Made by a program: the position numbers and the translations under genes
The notes under the pieces: model-generated
Seen by the model: only the letters and a program-made list of their open reading frames with translations
The model's database searches: none
Told to the model about the DNA's origin: nothing
Assembly: GCA_021399445.1 (NCBI GenBank)
Contig: JAJTUQ010000005.1
Location: 1,674,001 to 1,738,000 of the forward strand
DNA from: Xylogone sp. PMI_703
Lineage: Eukaryota; Ascomycota; Leotiomycetes
Direction: 5' to 3'
Length of the DNA stretch: 64,000 bases
Shown here: positions 1 to 11,264 of the stretch, piece by piece
Layout of the letters: each line of letters begins with the position of its first letter
Position numbering within the stretch: position 1 is the first letter of the stretch

Positions 1-1206
1 AACCGAACCGAATGAATGCATGTGCAAGGAATGATAAATGAAATAATTTTCGGCTTTGCCCTGCAGGATGGAAAGGAGAGGGAGAGAGGCCGACTACGGC
101 ACGGGGAAGAATGAACCTGCGTGTTGCGGGAACCGGACGGCTTTGAGCCATTTTCTCCATCAATTTGCTGTTACTGATCACCGGTTTCCCCTCGTTGCGT
201 AGTATATTAACGCTCCTAACCTTAGTAGTTACGCATCTCATTCTCTGATCCTCAGCCAAGGCGGTCTAAAGAAAGGGGAGAGAGGTAAGTTGATTAGACC
301 ATAATGCACTATCATCCTCACCATCATGACCATTATCCAATACCTATACTCATTCTAAAGGAAGATAACCAAATGTTGTCTTCCTATGCATGCGACTACC
401 AAGAAGATGTAAAACATTTTGTTGGTCTTGGCTTTTGCACTGGCAGTCGCTCCCTCCATCCCTTTTTCCTTTCCTACAGAACAGCATCCTTTTCTGCTAT
501 CACCTTCCAGGAAATTAAAACTTGCAGATGATGCAACGACTATTTTCTACTCCTCAGAAATTTTCTAGCATCACAAGTTTTTGTTTTGAATTAACGTGTC
601 AAGGGGAGGCCAGTTTCGACCTTGTGAATTTTTCCGAGGGTTCTAAGCAAGATGCAGGGGAAAAGGGGGAATATGCGTGCAGCCTCGTAACGAGCTGCAG
701 AGGTACTATTTTATGCAAATGGTATTTTCGGGGAATGCAGAACCCTTTTCCCTCCTTTTTTTTATTTTACATGTGATTGTTTGTCCTCCCTTCAAGGACT
801 CCAGCATCATTATGATTTTAGTACGTTATGGTTTTGGAAACACAATTGAGGGTAGCAAATCGCGATTGGTCTTTTAACTTTTTTCCTGGCAACTATGTAA
901 TGTTACAAAAAAGGTATCAAAATGAAATGTCAGCCCGTTTTCTTAATTCATGGGTGTTCCCCTGTTTTTACAACCTTTTTCTTGAAAAACCTATCCCGAG
1001 TTTACTTCAAATATCTATCCACAGGAGCTCCTTCCTTTACGCCAATTACTCCCTTGCGCAAACATAAATGCTCATTCTGCCTCGTCCCTTTCCCACCAGC
1101 AGATTACAGAAATACAGAATAATTATTAGGATTTTCCTTTTTCGGGTGAGGGACGTGATGGTGAGGGCGAGGGTGGTGGGTGGTGTTCTCGTTCCTGAGA
1201 TCCTTA
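1..1206. other. Intergenic, left edge; no supported gene
   Basis: Only short overlapping reading frames without family resemblance occur here. A GTAAGT-like donor follows a purine-rich stretch near position 285, so an untranslated spliced leader of a neighbouring transcript is possible but not demonstrated. The region lies downstream of the CDC73 gene, which ends at 1207 on the minus strand. Confidence 0.5.
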
Positions 1207-2539
1207 TCAGATATTAACGGGCCCCGCATCCCTTCTCCATCCCTTGCTTCTCATGTTATCCTCAATCGCTTTCCAGATGCTTTCGACGACCTCTCTATCT
1301 CTCCATCTACTTGCTGCGCCGGCACCCTGGTTCCATTTGTCCACCTGCGTCTGCAGGACTCCTCTTCCCCAGCCCTTCACTGTGTCCGGCACATGGTCTC
1401 CTCTCCATCCAACGTAGACACCGAGCGTATGTCTAAACAGCTCGTGCGGTTGCTGCCACTTGTAGCTCTTAAACTGCCACACCTGACCCGTCGTAAATAC
1501 CGCTACGACTCTTGACCAGTATTCCGGCTTGAACTGCTCTGGTGTATCGACGATGATGAAACGCATGGGGCGGGCTGAGTCCACCGAAGGTATTAATCGT
1601 GTGATATGCAGGATGGAAGCTGAGGAGCTGGAGGTGGAGCTTGAGGAGTCGGCAGGGACGTAGGAGCCGCCTTCGAGGAATGCCTTGATGTTTGACATTC
1701 GAAGGAGAGAGGAGGCAGATGGAGAGAGGAGGATGATGGGGTCAGGTCGACCGCTTCTGCCCTTGGGGTTGATCGCCAGAGCAGGGTTGTTTGCTAGATT
1801 AGCAGCTGCGGTTTGCGCTGCCTTTCGTGAGGTAAACGGCGCGGCTAGTTTACGCACATGAGAGAAGTCCTAGAGGAGAGTCTATGTTAAAATTGTTTCG
1901 TTCCATACTGGCATAAACACTTCTTACCGTTGGTTTGATACCACGCAAAACACTGTTCCTGTCACCCATCTTTCTCTCGCCGTTGTAAATCTCCGCAAGT
2001 CTGGGATCGATCGTCTTTCCCTGACGTCCAGCGACACCACTAGTAACAGGTGCAATCCCTCCTGCAGCACCAGACGCGACTTGCGCAGAAGCTGTAGCGC
2101 TGGAGATATCCGACGCCAAAGGCTTGATGTATTCACTCTCTTCCGAGGCGCCTTCCAACCAGGTAATCAGATCCAGTCTCTCCACGAAAGCCAGGTTCTG
2201 CACCTCTCCGCCAGCACCTCCCTCCCCAGCCAATTCCGCGTTCAGAGCTTGGGCGGAGCCATTGTATTCCGGGATCGCAACCTCTCGCTTTAACCACGCG
2301 AAGTATATACTTCTCAGATCAACGAGCTTTCCGGACGAGACGAAACGTGTTGGGGTGTCAAGTGCCACTGCAACTTGCTGCGGAGCAGAGAATTGGAGGT
2401 ATCTCGCTTTTGCTAGGCCAACGTCCGTCGAGGCTGCAGAGGCATCGTCACTTGCTACGGGGATAATCGGGCTTCCTGAGGATATCGATTGTCGGAGAAG
2501 AAGTAGAGGATCGCCTGCAGTTGTCTCTGCGGCCGCCAT
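1207..2539 (-). CDS. CDC73: Cdc73/parafibromin, Paf1 complex subunit
   Basis: Two exons, complement(1207..1869, 1928..2539), 424 aa. The 58-nt intron has a GTAAGA donor and ends CTAG, and both junctions fall between codons. Cdc73 is a subunit of the Paf1 complex, which travels with RNA polymerase II in the nucleus and supports elongation and histone modification. The N-terminal half contains the segment SIYFAWLKREVAIPEY. The C-terminal half (after about residue 250) is the Ras-like Cdc73 domain, with RFIIVDTPEQFKPEYW, VVAVFTTGQVWQFKSYKW and a helical end (VESIWKAIEDNMRSKGW). Length fits fungal Cdc73 (about 400 aa). The start at 2539 (MAAAETT) is chosen because the open frame upstream of it looks like untranslated leader. 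The gene diverges from the tyrosinase-like gene at 3382. Confidence 0.95.
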
Positions 2540-3381
2540 TTTGGTGGAGTTGTGCAGATGCGTGGGGAGTGGGAAGGTTGAGTGGCTGGAGAGCTTGTAG
2601 ATGCGTCGAAGTTGATATATTTCACGACTCGAAGGTGAAGGGTTACGGCTTGGGGGAGATACCATTAGCGCAGTTCCTACTTCAGCTTCGAGCGAGCTCA
2701 CTTGTTCGCGTTCCATATTTTCTTTGGTATTGTAGTTATTACATCGTTTGAAAACATCTTTTCGGCTTTGCATTTCACTAGTTGAAAATACCAGTTATTA
2801 CTGATATGGACATGTAAAGAGCTGATCTTCACTTTTCGCTGCAATGTTTCCACCCTAGCAACTTATATTTGACCCATTCATAGCTATCCTCAATCAGATA
2901 TGCTCACAATCGCACTGATTTGCACCTTATTTTGGGATATTTTATTTCAAATTCTACAGTGAAGAGAAAATCCTTCCAGAGATGTTTGAGAGGAAATTCG
3001 ATTTCAGGGGTTGCAAACAAGTTTAAAAGCGAGAATAGCTTATCCATCGAGATGAGTTCAAATGGTGTAAGAGAAAAGCATAAACTCTTCCAGGCGGCTT
3101 TGCTTTTAGAGTCTAGCAAATACTGCTCTCCCTGTGGCTGAGGTGGCTGGTGCAGTTGACGCGTCCTAACGACGAGGGAATCATTCTTCCGCAAGCCTTG
3201 ATCTATTACGGATATCGAAACGGCGTAAGCAGAGCTGGCGATTGATCTCCCAAGGTAGGATTCTTCTTTGTAAATATTCTCAATTCTCTGTTCTTTTTTA
3301 TTTCATATCATGGACGCTGTATTTTAGCTCCTATTTCTACATCTCTCATTATAATTCCATGGTCGAACTTCTTCCGACAGA
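2540..3381. other. Divergent intergenic region between CDC73 and tyrosinase-like gene
   Basis: About 840 nt separate the two divergent start codons. It holds the 5' leaders and promoters of both genes. I see no conserved coding signal in the short frames here. Confidence 0.6.
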
Positions 3382-4699
3382 ATGAGTATCCTCGACCGAG
3401 TCTGGGGATATTCCAAACTGCATACATCAGAAGTCGATCCTGAACTGGAAGGACCATTGCTGTCGGAAGACACAACCGTCCTGCCTCAGCAGCGAACACT
3501 TCTGCGCCACATAGTTCTTATTCCCATTGTAGCTGTTGTCTTTTTCGCAGGGATTTCCCTAGGAATTCTCTTAAATCTTGAGCGAGCGCCTTCATCAGAA
3601 CTCACAGTTAGCCCTCAGCCAACAAGGTGTTCAAATCCAGTGGTACGAAAAGAATGGAGGAGTCTGAGTACCCAAGAGAAGGATGTATATCTCGGAGCTG
3701 TGAAGTGCCTGGGGAGAGTGCCGTCGGTAGTCAATCCAAATAGCACTTTGCATGACGACTTTGCATGGATTCATAGTCGTATTGGAAAGAACTGTACGTT
3801 GCTGAGGCACCGGGGTAAATCACTCCCATAAAATCTTTGGTCTAACAAAAGTTATATACAGCTCATAACAGTGCTGCATTCCTTGCATGGCATAGATATT
3901 TCATCCACCTTTACGAGACTACCCTACGTGAGAAATGTAGCTTTAACGGCAATTTACCGTACGTTTCACTGGTGATTAATGCAAGCCTCCTTTGCTGATC
4001 GGATTTATATATAGATACTGGGATTGGTCCCTAGATTGGGAGTCCCTCTTCTCTTCTCCGGTTTTCTCATCCACACACGGCTTTGGAGGAAATGGCAATA
4101 CCTCTCTTTCGCCAATTTTGAACTTTGGGACCTGTGTTACCGAAGGCCCGTTTGCAGATCTGACCCTTTCGTTTGCGGGCCAGGAGACACAATCACACTG
4201 TCTCACGCGGAGTTTCCAAGACGAAGGACTCAGAGGATATTCAGGGGAGGGAGTTAGCCCTGCTGCAATCGAAGAGGTATTATCGAAAGAAGACTACGCT
4301 AGTTTCTTCAGTGCTATAGAAGAAGGTCCTCATGATACTATTCCCAACATGATCAGAGGAGATTTCTGGTATCTGACGGCTCCGAATGGTTCGTGTATAT
4401 CTTTGTCCCTTCTAATTTCCAAGACTATTACTTTAGTGGCCTCTTTTAGCTAGCTTGGCTGACATGACTTAGAACCCACTTTCTTCCTACATCATGGCAT
4501 GCTAGATAGGTTATGGTGGATGTGGCAGCAGCGGGACCCAGAGAATCGTCTACGGCAGTATATTGGACCGGCTTCTAACGGATCCATGATAGCAGCCTCG
4601 CTGCATGATGAAATGGATATGGGGACGTTTGCAAAAGCAGTGCATGCCAACGATGTTGTTGATGCCCAGGCAGGAATTTTGTGTTATAGATACTCGTGA
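3382..4699 (+). CDS. Membrane-anchored tyrosinase copper-binding domain protein
   Basis: Four exons, 3382..3793, 3862..3958, 4015..4388, 4473..4699, giving 369 aa; all junctions are GT-AG and keep frame. A cytosolic N-terminus is followed by one membrane segment (about residues 43-65), so this is probably a type II membrane protein with a lumenal or extracellular catalytic domain. The CuA site is complete: H131 in DDFAWIH, H139, and H148 in LAWHRYF. The CuB site has H276 and the H301-H302 pair in FFLHHGMLDRLWWMWQ. The residue four after H276, where type 3 copper enzymes usually have the second CuB histidine, is Pro280 (PHDTIPNM). Family members hydroxylate or oxidise phenols, but with one ligand missing activity is uncertain. 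The YWDW motif and N-glycosylation sequons are present. Confidence 0.9.
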
Positions 4700-5165
4700 T
4701 GTAAATCTGTACTAATATTTATCAGCCTGTCTATGAGTTTATTTCATACCAAATTGACTAGAATCATGGTGGGAGTTTGTATATTAAAGGAACAAATGTT
4801 TGATAGGCAATTCACATGCCAGTAGTACTTTTTGATTCCGGTACATATCTTGGCCGGCACGCCACATTCCGGCTAGCGCGGGGGAATCTAGATCTGATAA
4901 TGCGCTGTCACTGATAACAAAAAAATCGAAGGGCTCACCCAAGCAAACAGTTTGCATAACTCTCTCCGCCTTTTCTAGTTCCAGTATTTAAAGACCGCCC
5001 ATAACTACTTCCTGAAGATTTGCTCTCTCTACATATCCATCATACGGAGAAAAGGTACCAGAAATTGTCTACGAGAACCCATTAAACCCGGCTGCGGGGC
5101 AACATCAATACATTAGTAATATCGACAATCGCTGTTGGGTTTCAAGAGCTACGAAATAGAGTGCA
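4700..5165. other. Intergenic between tyrosinase-like gene and HD hydrolase
   Basis: No gene seen. It contains one ATCTGATAA GATA-type site at 4892-4900 and a pyrimidine-rich tract near 4960-5040 that looks like the promoter of the downstream gene. Confidence 0.5.
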
Positions 5166-6162
5166 ATGACTGCCAGTACGGATGCTGACGGTACAGCGGG
5201 TGAGTGGAATAAAATGGTGAGAGATGGTCTTTAGATCGTATCGCATCCAGACCGCCATTGTTTGGCGCCATAGCAGCGTTCTGCTGGACAGCAAATGGCC
5301 CTACCCTCATATTTTGATGCATCCAGAGAAGATATCTAACTAGCCATGGAAACAGGGGCTCTTAATGGCAATGCTACGAAACAACAATGGTCAGTTGAAG
5401 AGGTAGTAGTATCTATACCAGGCGGTCCTCCAACGACCGACTCCGAATCACCAGTCCCGTTCTTTCATATGCTCGAACGGTTAAAGACCACCAAGCGAGA
5501 AGGATGGAAGAGATTTGGAATAGACAGGTATGTGCTCCAGGGCAATTACGGGGTGAAATAATTAGAGTACTGATAATCTGTTTCCACCTAGAGGCGAATC
5601 CATCTCCGATCATATGTATCGAATGTCTCTGATCACTCTCTTCGCACCACCATCACTAGCAAGCAAGATCAACATCCCTCACTGCACAAAAATGGCGCTC
5701 GTACATGACATGGCAGAAGCCCTGGTCGGTGATATAACGCCCCTAGACGGCATCTCAAAACCAGAGAAATCTCGCCGCGAAGAAACCACCATTGCGTACT
5801 TCACCAACTCCCTTCTAGGCCGTGTCAATGGTGGGATAACAGGCCAGGAAATTGCTGCTATCTGGAGGGAGTACGAGGATAGTCAGACGCTGGAGTCCAA
5901 GTTTGTACACGACGTGGACAAGATCGAGTTGATCCTGCAGATGTTGGAGTACGAGCGGGCCAATGGAGGCAAGTTGGACTTGGGAGAGTTCAGTTGGGTT
6001 GCAAAGAAGATTGAGCTAGACGAGGTGAAGCAATGGGCTGCGGACGTGTTGAAGGAACGAGAGGAGTTCTGGGCAGGAAAACAACATAATGCGCCGTTGT
6101 TGGAGACGGGAGATGAAGCTGATAAGAAGTTTGCGGGGCATGAGGAGTATTACAGCAAGTGA
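5166..6162 (+). CDS. HD-domain phosphohydrolase, HDDC2/YGK1 type (5'-deoxynucleotidase family)
   Basis: Proposed exons 5166..5199, 5344..5527 and 5592..6162 (262 aa). The short first exon (MTASTDADGTA) joins in frame through a GTGAGT...CTAG intron. If it is not used, translation starts at ATG 5346 and gives 250 aa, so the start is uncertain. The metal-binding HD signature is complete: His in ISDHMYRMS, HD in ALVHDMAEALVGD, and the distal Asp in FVHDVDKIELILQ. In characterised members (E. coli YfbR; yeast YBR242W/YGL101W by homology) the enzyme removes phosphate from deoxynucleoside monophosphates. The C-terminus (after about residue 225) is charged and probably flexible. Confidence 0.88.
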
Positions 6163-7183
6163 ATGGCTTGAGGAGAAGAATGAAGATTCTTGTGCACGGA
6201 TGTGTATATGCTATGCTGCACAAATTTTTCTTAATTTTAATGCTGACACAAGTATGAGTATTGGTTGTTGGTATGAGAGCAGAGAGAGTGGTGAGATGGA
6301 ACATAGATATACAAAGGTCGCAGGGAGATCTGACATGGGAAACAGAGGCTTTTTATTTACATTCTAGACATACTGTGAAGTGCTGGGTCGGTTCATAGGA
6401 ATATTATTTATCGACAACCTAACATGCAAGATACAACATAATCACTACGCATTGCGTATTCAACCACAGTGGAAAGGGCATGCGGTAGAATTGAGTAAAG
6501 TATATCAGTCCATCATCAGTGTGGAACCATAAGGAGATCTTCTCTTGAACAAATCACTCAAGAGAGAACATTACCAGCCATCCGCATCGACGACGAAACA
6601 TTTGTTCATGCGCTCGCTTTTATTTATGATATATCCCCACCCTTTGCCCGGGCAACCACGCGGCGCTTCATGCTGCAAGCACTTTACCGTCACCGCCTTT
6701 CAGACGAGGCCCTCTTTCCCCAGCCTCCGAAAAGCACTAATAAATTAATTCCTGTCATACTGAGAGTGACCCCTATTAGCTATTAAATTAGGACACAGAC
6801 AGCAATTTCAAGGAAAAATAATTTTTTCTTTATCGATACCTGTCCTTTATCGCGAGAACATCCCCTCTAGAATTCGTCGAGCGATTCTTGGACGGCGTTG
6901 CTGGCATAACCACGACATACATAATAATAATACCGGTACACAATCGGACCAACACACGTGTGTGCTGCAGAGAGGTAGCCTTGCGCGACAGCCTCGGCGG
7001 CGTGACGAGTCCTGAGACCTCACAACCAACCCAGTCATTCACCCACCCATCTCCAGGTCCACCTGACGAACCAAAGAGATCCACGGTTATCTGCAAAGAC
7101 GATCTCTTATCAATAATCTCTCTTTTCTTTTCCGTTTCCATCTTCACCTCGAGCTCCATCGCTTATCAACACTTAATGCACCG
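6163..7183. other. Intergenic; promoter of the gene at 7184
   Basis: About 1 kb without a supported gene. The right half (7030-7180) is pyrimidine-rich and resembles a fungal 5' leader. Confidence 0.5.
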
Positions 7184-8665
7184 ATGGTGACGATGTCTGC
7201 CTTCCGTCTTGATACCTTTCCGCGTCTCACTGGCGCAAAATCTCACATCTTCCAACCTCCGCATACGCCATCGGCCTCAGCCTCGGCTTCGTCGTCAATA
7301 TACCTCACGCAATCAATGGGTAGTTTGATTTCAGATAATACCAACGATGGATTGTCTTCGAACGTTGGCAGAAAGCGGAATCATGCGGATTATGCTAGCG
7401 AAAGCTATGCTACCCCCGTGGCTAGTGGAGAGGAATGGGGAATGAATAGTATGAATAGTATGGGTATGGAGCTGGATTCGCCAATACCATTCGTGAATAC
7501 GAGGTATCGACTTGCTGGCGGTATGGACACGCCTACGCTTGCTGAAGCCGCAGCGGTGGAGCGGGATCTGCACGGCAGTGAGTACGCTGATGGACGTTAT
7601 CGCACAGAACTTGGTGGACGAGAAGCCTTCACTGAGCATATTTCTGGTGATATGCTAGACGGAATACCTCGAGAAGGTAACGGGCGGTCTAGGATGCCTG
7701 TCATGAGACAGCAAAGTAGTGAAGGGTGGAGCAAACTAGCGTTGAATATTGTAGGCGGAGTTGTTGGCAAGGTATGGGAATTCTGCAAAACGAGTGCTTT
7801 TCCATTTCGAGGTTTCCATGCTGGTGGTGGTCGAGGTTACAATGTGAAGCCATCGGAGTCTGAAATGACAGCAACGCCGACTGATAGCTTCTGGGAATCC
7901 GAAAAGCTTCCTGGCTTTCCCAACATTGGCACCTTTGATAGAGAAGCTACAGTTGTTCCAGACATGTTTTCTGGAGGAGGTCTCACAAATGATTATGTCC
8001 ACCGTCATGACAACTCCCTCGAGGATAGCCCACCTCGGCCAGCAAAACGGAGACAGGTGAGCAATCCTACAGATGAGTTAGCCAAGAACTGGGTTGTCGT
8101 CCCAGAGTCGGTTGAATCGCCAAAACCTACTCCTGCTTCGCGCTTCCCTCCACCTCGACCAGTACCGTCCTCACGATATAGTGTCCTTACATCCTCTGGT
8201 CGTCGCTCAACTCCAGGTCGTCCTGTGTCACGTCCCAACTCAGCAATTAGCATCAGTGTAGGGACGAGACGGGTGGGTCTTACATCAAGAGGTTCACATG
8301 CTGGATCGCCAGCATTACAATCTTATCGTGGCGCGTCGTTTGCCCCTTCCAGATCGCCTACAACTCTAGGACGATCCCGTAGTAGTACATTAACTACACC
8401 CAGCCTTCGCTCTGCAACTACTGCAGGGGCAGTGGCAGCAGCAGGAATAAACGGAGAGCCTGGAAGTCCTGCATCAGTTGAAGCACAAAAGTGGGCTGCA
8501 ATGAAACGAAAGCAAGAGAGAGAAGCCGATGAAAGCATCCGTCGCTTGGATGCGCAGCTCAAGGCCATGATACGTGAGGGCAAAGAAGCTCTGGGCACGA
8601 AGATCGAAGTCGAGATGGATGATGATGATGCTTTTGACGATAATGACAAGAAATGGGACTTCTGA
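7184..8665 (+). CDS. Unknown low-complexity protein with C-terminal coiled coil
   Basis: Single exon, 493 aa. I do not recognise the family. What can be seen: a Ser/Ala-rich start (about 25-45); a short hydrophobic/aromatic patch near residues 187-210 (LALNIVGGVVGKVWEF); long Ser/Pro/Arg-rich disordered stretches (about 270-425) with SR/RS and basic KRR motifs; and near the end a helix rich in Lys, Arg and Glu (about 432-475, KWAAMKRKQEREADESIRRL) followed by an acidic tail (MDDDDAF) ending KWDF. The PAKRRQ motif could be a nuclear signal. Open frame, composition and a CT-rich leader argue that it is a real gene. The second ATG (MSAF at codon 4) is an equally possible start. Confidence 0.75.
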   Translation: MVTMSAFRLDTFPRLTGAKSHIFQPPHTPSASASASSSIYLTQSMGSLISDNTNDGLSSNVGRKRNHADYASESYATPVASGEEWGMNSMNSMGMELDSPIPFVNTRYRLAGGMDTPTLAEAAAVERDLHGSEYADGRYRTELGGREAFTEHISGDMLDGIPREGNGRSRMPVMRQQSSEGWSKLALNIVGGVVGKVWEFCKTSAFPFRGFHAGGGRGYNVKPSESEMTATPTDSFWESEKLPGFPNIGTFDREATVVPDMFSGGGLTNDYVHRHDNSLEDSPPRPAKRRQVSNPTDELAKNWVVVPESVESPKPTPASRFPPPRPVPSSRYSVLTSSGRRSTPGRPVSRPNSAISISVGTRRVGLTSRGSHAGSPALQSYRGASFAPSRSPTTLGRSRSSTLTTPSLRSATTAGAVAAAGINGEPGSPASVEAQKWAAMKRKQEREADESIRRLDAQLKAMIREGKEALGTKIEVEMDDDDAFDDNDKKWDF

Positions 8666-10070
8666 TGGCGCTAATGGTCTACGACTATTGTTATGTTGAG
8701 CTAAAAGGAGTTGCTTGAGAGGGGCAAACGAACGCTTATACACCGATTTTAATCCCGCCATTCCTTTCTTCCCGGAGGATTATCCTTTTGTTGTGGCTTT
8801 TCTCTTTTCCTTCTCTTCTAGCGTTGTAAACATTTTAACCACTCCTTTGATGACTATTTGGAGTTTTTATGTTTTTGGGGAGCAACAGCACCTAAACCGG
8901 GCTTTACTCTTTCGCCCCCTTATATGGGATTGGAAAAATTTGCTTTTTTGACGAATCTTCTTAGGAGTTTGTTGGCTTTCTCTTTTTCACAGACGAACTC
9001 ACGGAACGAAGTATGAAAGAATGAATGGATGCTAAATCCCATATGTATGGATTGATGAATGTTCAGATAGGTATTTGTCTGCTTAGGATTTTGCTGGCTA
9101 GAGAATGTTCCTCTTGGCAGCTGGAAAGAATAAAACGATTTTCTTAACCTTAGATTACTTGTGCTTCTTGATTATCTGGGGGTGGGATACGGATGTGGTC
9201 TCTTGGCATGACTATTGGCAGCTGCGGGAATCCGAGTAATTGAATGGATCGAGACAAGGGAAGGAATATCCTCTTAGATTCATCCCAGCGTGGGCCATCA
9301 TCGAATACCACACTTTGGCGTTTAATCGTTTGGATACAGCTGGTCTAGCACATAATAACGCACCCCCACGAAAACGCCAATTTAGGAGAAGTAGAATTGT
9401 AGTCAATGGGTTTGATTTTGAAACGGTTTTTATGTTGCATAACTAGTTATACCTATAATCTAGGAGAACATACTGGTTTGGCCGCTTGAGTGGAGGCATA
9501 TCCCAGTTCTGACTTGCAATTACATCAACCATACTTCTTGAGTTAGTTTGACGATTCTATAAACCTCAGCCAGTATTGCTGCCTTTACCTTGACGTTCTC
9601 ACTACGTCAACACTCCCCCTATTGCGGAAGGAACCAACTCGTCTCGCCAGCACTTCTGATCCCACTCCTCGCTCTTTCCTTCTCTTCTATACCTACTAGA
9701 TCCTGATCCACACTTTGCCCCCAACAAACCAGAAATCAATGAGCCGTTGCCTGGTGATTGTGTTTTAGCGTAGTGATCTGGGAGTACCAGAGAAATGAGT
9801 GTTGTTTATTTAAGGCCTCCTCGCCCCCTCCATCGTTCTCCTCCAACGACTTTCTTCATACTTTCATATCATAACGCCCACTGGGGACCACCGCAACCAT
9901 GCACCATTAACTGCAAGGCTCATACGGCATAAGAAACATGGGCTTCATTGCCACCGGGCAAAGCAACAATAAGCTTATCCTGGTAAGTTATCGCATCCAC
10001 CACTTTCTACTGTGGTAGCTTTATTGAACATCCCTTGAGGGCGACCCTAGGTCTTCTTAGGATACACCTC

Positions 10071-10477
10071 TTCCCAAGGCACAACATCCTAGGACAACAC
10101 CATCCTAAGACAACGCATCATAGGCCAACACTGCTCTAGGATAACACCATCCTGGGGTAACATTCTCCTAGGACAACAATACCTTTCGGGGGCAACAACG
10201 TCCTTTAGGACAATAACATCTTAGACCTCTTAGGACAACAACCTCCTAGGAAAACAACATTCTTGGATAACAATATCCTAGGACAATGGCATCTTGGATA
10301 ACACTCTCCTTGGACAACAATATCCTAGGACGGCACCACCCTGGGGTAACATCCTCTCAGGACAACAACACCCCGGGAAGCACCCTATATCCTAGGGCAA
10401 CAACATCCTAGAACAATACTTTCCTGGGCAACAACATTCCTGGGCAACAACATCCTCTAGGGGCAACATCATCCTAG
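10071..10477. repeat. Degenerate minisatellite, unit about CCTAGGACAACAACAT
   Basis: Roughly 400 nt are made of imperfect 15-18 nt units that alternate CCTAGGAC-like and AACAACAT-like blocks, with variants such as CCTGGGGTAACAT and CCTTGGACAACAAT. Copies are irregular in length and carry substitutions, so the array is old. It lies between a GTAAGT donor at 9983 and a branch point plus CAG (TACTAAC near 10548, CAG at 10561-10563), so it could be intronic. Confidence 0.85.
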
Positions 10478-10673
10478 GATATAGAGATTCAACTTTTGGT
10501 CCTGCTTCTTTGGATTTTACCCTCCCTTCTCGTTTCTAACTGCTAACTACTAACTGGAGTCAGGTAGGTCCCTGGCGATGGAATCACACCTTTTCGCGGT
10601 GCCAGGGATAAGTAGTCTTCGTCTGGACTTCTAGGTGAATGATGAAACCAAGATGATTCCAATATTAGGTGAC

Positions 10674-10706
10674 TATATAGAATAGATAGAATAGATAGAA
10701 AAGATA
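10674..10706. repeat. Short tandem repeat (GAATAGATA)n
   Basis: About three copies of GAATAGATA in a row, just downstream of the larger minisatellite. A microsatellite with no evident function. Confidence 0.7.
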
Positions 10707-11264
10707 TTTGGTAACCGTTTTTTTCTCTTCTCATGTTCCTTGACACCTTTTCCAAACATGTGCTGCGACGCAAGCAAGCCTCAATGTGACCGGTATTGCT
10801 CAAAACAGAAATTAGCAACCAACCACTCCATTTCCAGGAGCCTAAAAGTACTATTGCTGGCAGTCATTGACAATGTTCAAACAATCTCCAATCTCCTCAA
10901 CTTCGTAGGACATCTGCAAACCAAGGTAGTTATGGAAGTTGGGTCTGCAGTCAACATCGCTGGTAGTTTCATTTAGCAAGGGCCCATATATAAAGTATAT
11001 TACGGTATGGTCTGTTTCCGCATAATAGTGGATAGGTGGAGAGTGTTAGAAGGTTGATGCAGCATCACGCACCGCCAGATGATGCTTCCATGCCTGATGT
11101 TCAAGGTGTCGACGCACGACACGTCCTACACCGTCAGTTACACAACTGTTTACTTTGACCATAAATAAAAAGTTCAATGCCCCGCAGGGTTTTGCAGAAT
11201 ATTTCCACAACACACCCGGTTGATGCTGGGAAGATATTAATATGGTTATTGCAAGTTACTTAAA

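Larger units (their letters stand above)
8666..11264. other. 2.6 kb non-coding region
   Basis: No supported protein gene. It contains a CT-rich promoter-like segment (about 9600-9900), a possible short spliced leader (ATG at 9938, GTAAGT donor at 9983), the CCTAGG minisatellite (about 10071-10477) and a small GAATAGATA tandem repeat (about 10674-10706). It is therefore not featureless, and a non-coding transcript is possible. Confidence 0.5.

Noticed and set aside
304..531. His-rich frame (MHYHPHHHDHYPIP) that looks metal-binding
   Set aside because: Made by a CATCAC-type simple repeat; no continuation of a domain.
10071..10477. Regularly spaced repeats that might suggest CRISPR
   Set aside because: Units are contiguous and degenerate, have no unique spacers, and the genome is eukaryotic.
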